6,610 nt of DNA, taken from contig PDRH01000097.1 of NCBI GenBank assembly GCA_002748015.1, forward strand, positions 1 to 6,610. Reading direction: 5' to 3'. The translations under genes were made by a program, and so were the position numbers. Source of the DNA: Bacteroidota bacterium. Lineage in GTDB: Bacteria > Bacteroidota > Bacteroidia > Bacteroidales > CAJPTX01. A model generated the notes under the pieces. The model did no database searches and was not told the DNA's origin. It worked only from the letters and a program-made list of their open reading frames with translations. This document shows positions 6,444-6,610 of this stretch, piece by piece. Position 1 is the stretch's first letter, and each line of letters opens with the position of its first letter.

Positions 6444-6610
6444 CTAGAACACCCCATGCAGCTTCAGGAAGGCAGACTGCACCATATCCCCCTCCCCCTG
6501 CTTCCGTAGGCTATAGGTCAAGGTCGTGGATATATGCCGCGTCATCCTGTAGGTCAACGCCACCTCCAGGCTATAGTTGCTCCCCGGGGCGAATCCCTCC
6601 GTATGCGTAT
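6444..6610 (-). CDS. C-terminal fragment of a probable outer-membrane beta-barrel protein
   Basis: Only the last 54 residues are in the window; the gene runs in from beyond base 6610. The visible part alternates polar and hydrophobic residues in strand-like blocks (NYSLEVALTYRMT, HISTTLTYSLRKQ, VQSAFLKLHGVF) joined by short turns, and it ends in phenylalanine. Terminal aromatic residues and amphipathic strands are typical of outer-membrane beta-barrels, where the last strand is recognised by the BAM machinery. The frame is stop-free to the window edge. The specific family cannot be named from this fragment. No T-rich terminator follows; the palindrome copy at 6400-6426 is the only strong hairpin just past the stop. 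Confidence 0.65.
   Translation of the reverse strand, partial: THTEGFAPGSNYSLEVALTYRMTRHISTTLTYSLRKQGEGDMVQSAFLKLHGVF

Overview
The window looks like a stretch of a Bacteroidota chromosome, most likely a Porphyromonas-type (Bacteroidales) organism with moderately high GC. This is inferred from four things. Two promoters on the minus strand fit the Bacteroidota -33/-7 pattern (TTG, 19-20 bp, TAnnTTTG). There is a leucine-rich-repeat lipoprotein with an acidic run directly after its lipobox cysteine. The tRNA methyltransferase is a stand-alone MnmD. The coding sequence uses many CTA and CTC leucine codons. The species cannot be fixed from the sequence alone.

Layout from left to right. Bases 1-2351 (+) hold the C-terminal part of a large Eco57I-type (type IIG-like) adenine DNA methyltransferase or restriction-modification protein; its N-terminus lies outside the window. 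Only 18 bp later the gene converges with a methyl-accepting chemotaxis protein on the minus strand (2370-3479) that has membrane segments but no extracellular sensor domain. A 0.5-kb non-coding region follows (3480-4031). It carries the chemoreceptor promoter and the first of three copies of a GC-rich palindrome. mnmD (+, 4032-4742) is a small tRNA wobble-uridine methyltransferase, and the second palindrome copy lies just downstream of it. A textbook intrinsic terminator (4831-4864) ends the minus-strand gene for a surface-type LRR lipoprotein (4889-6034). That gene has a strong Shine-Dalgarno, a long predicted leader containing a 13-base homopolymer between two small hairpins, and a clear promoter at 6281-6310. 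The third palindrome copy (6400-6426) separates it from the C-terminal end of a probable outer-membrane beta-barrel protein (6444-6610, minus, running off the window).

The genes do not form an operon or one pathway. They are single transcription units for DNA modification, signalling, tRNA modification, a surface protein and an outer-membrane protein. The most notable features lie between genes: a repeated 27-bp imperfect palindrome, always in the same orientation and always intergenic, and a G13/C13 tract in the leader of the LRR lipoprotein that could make its expression variable.
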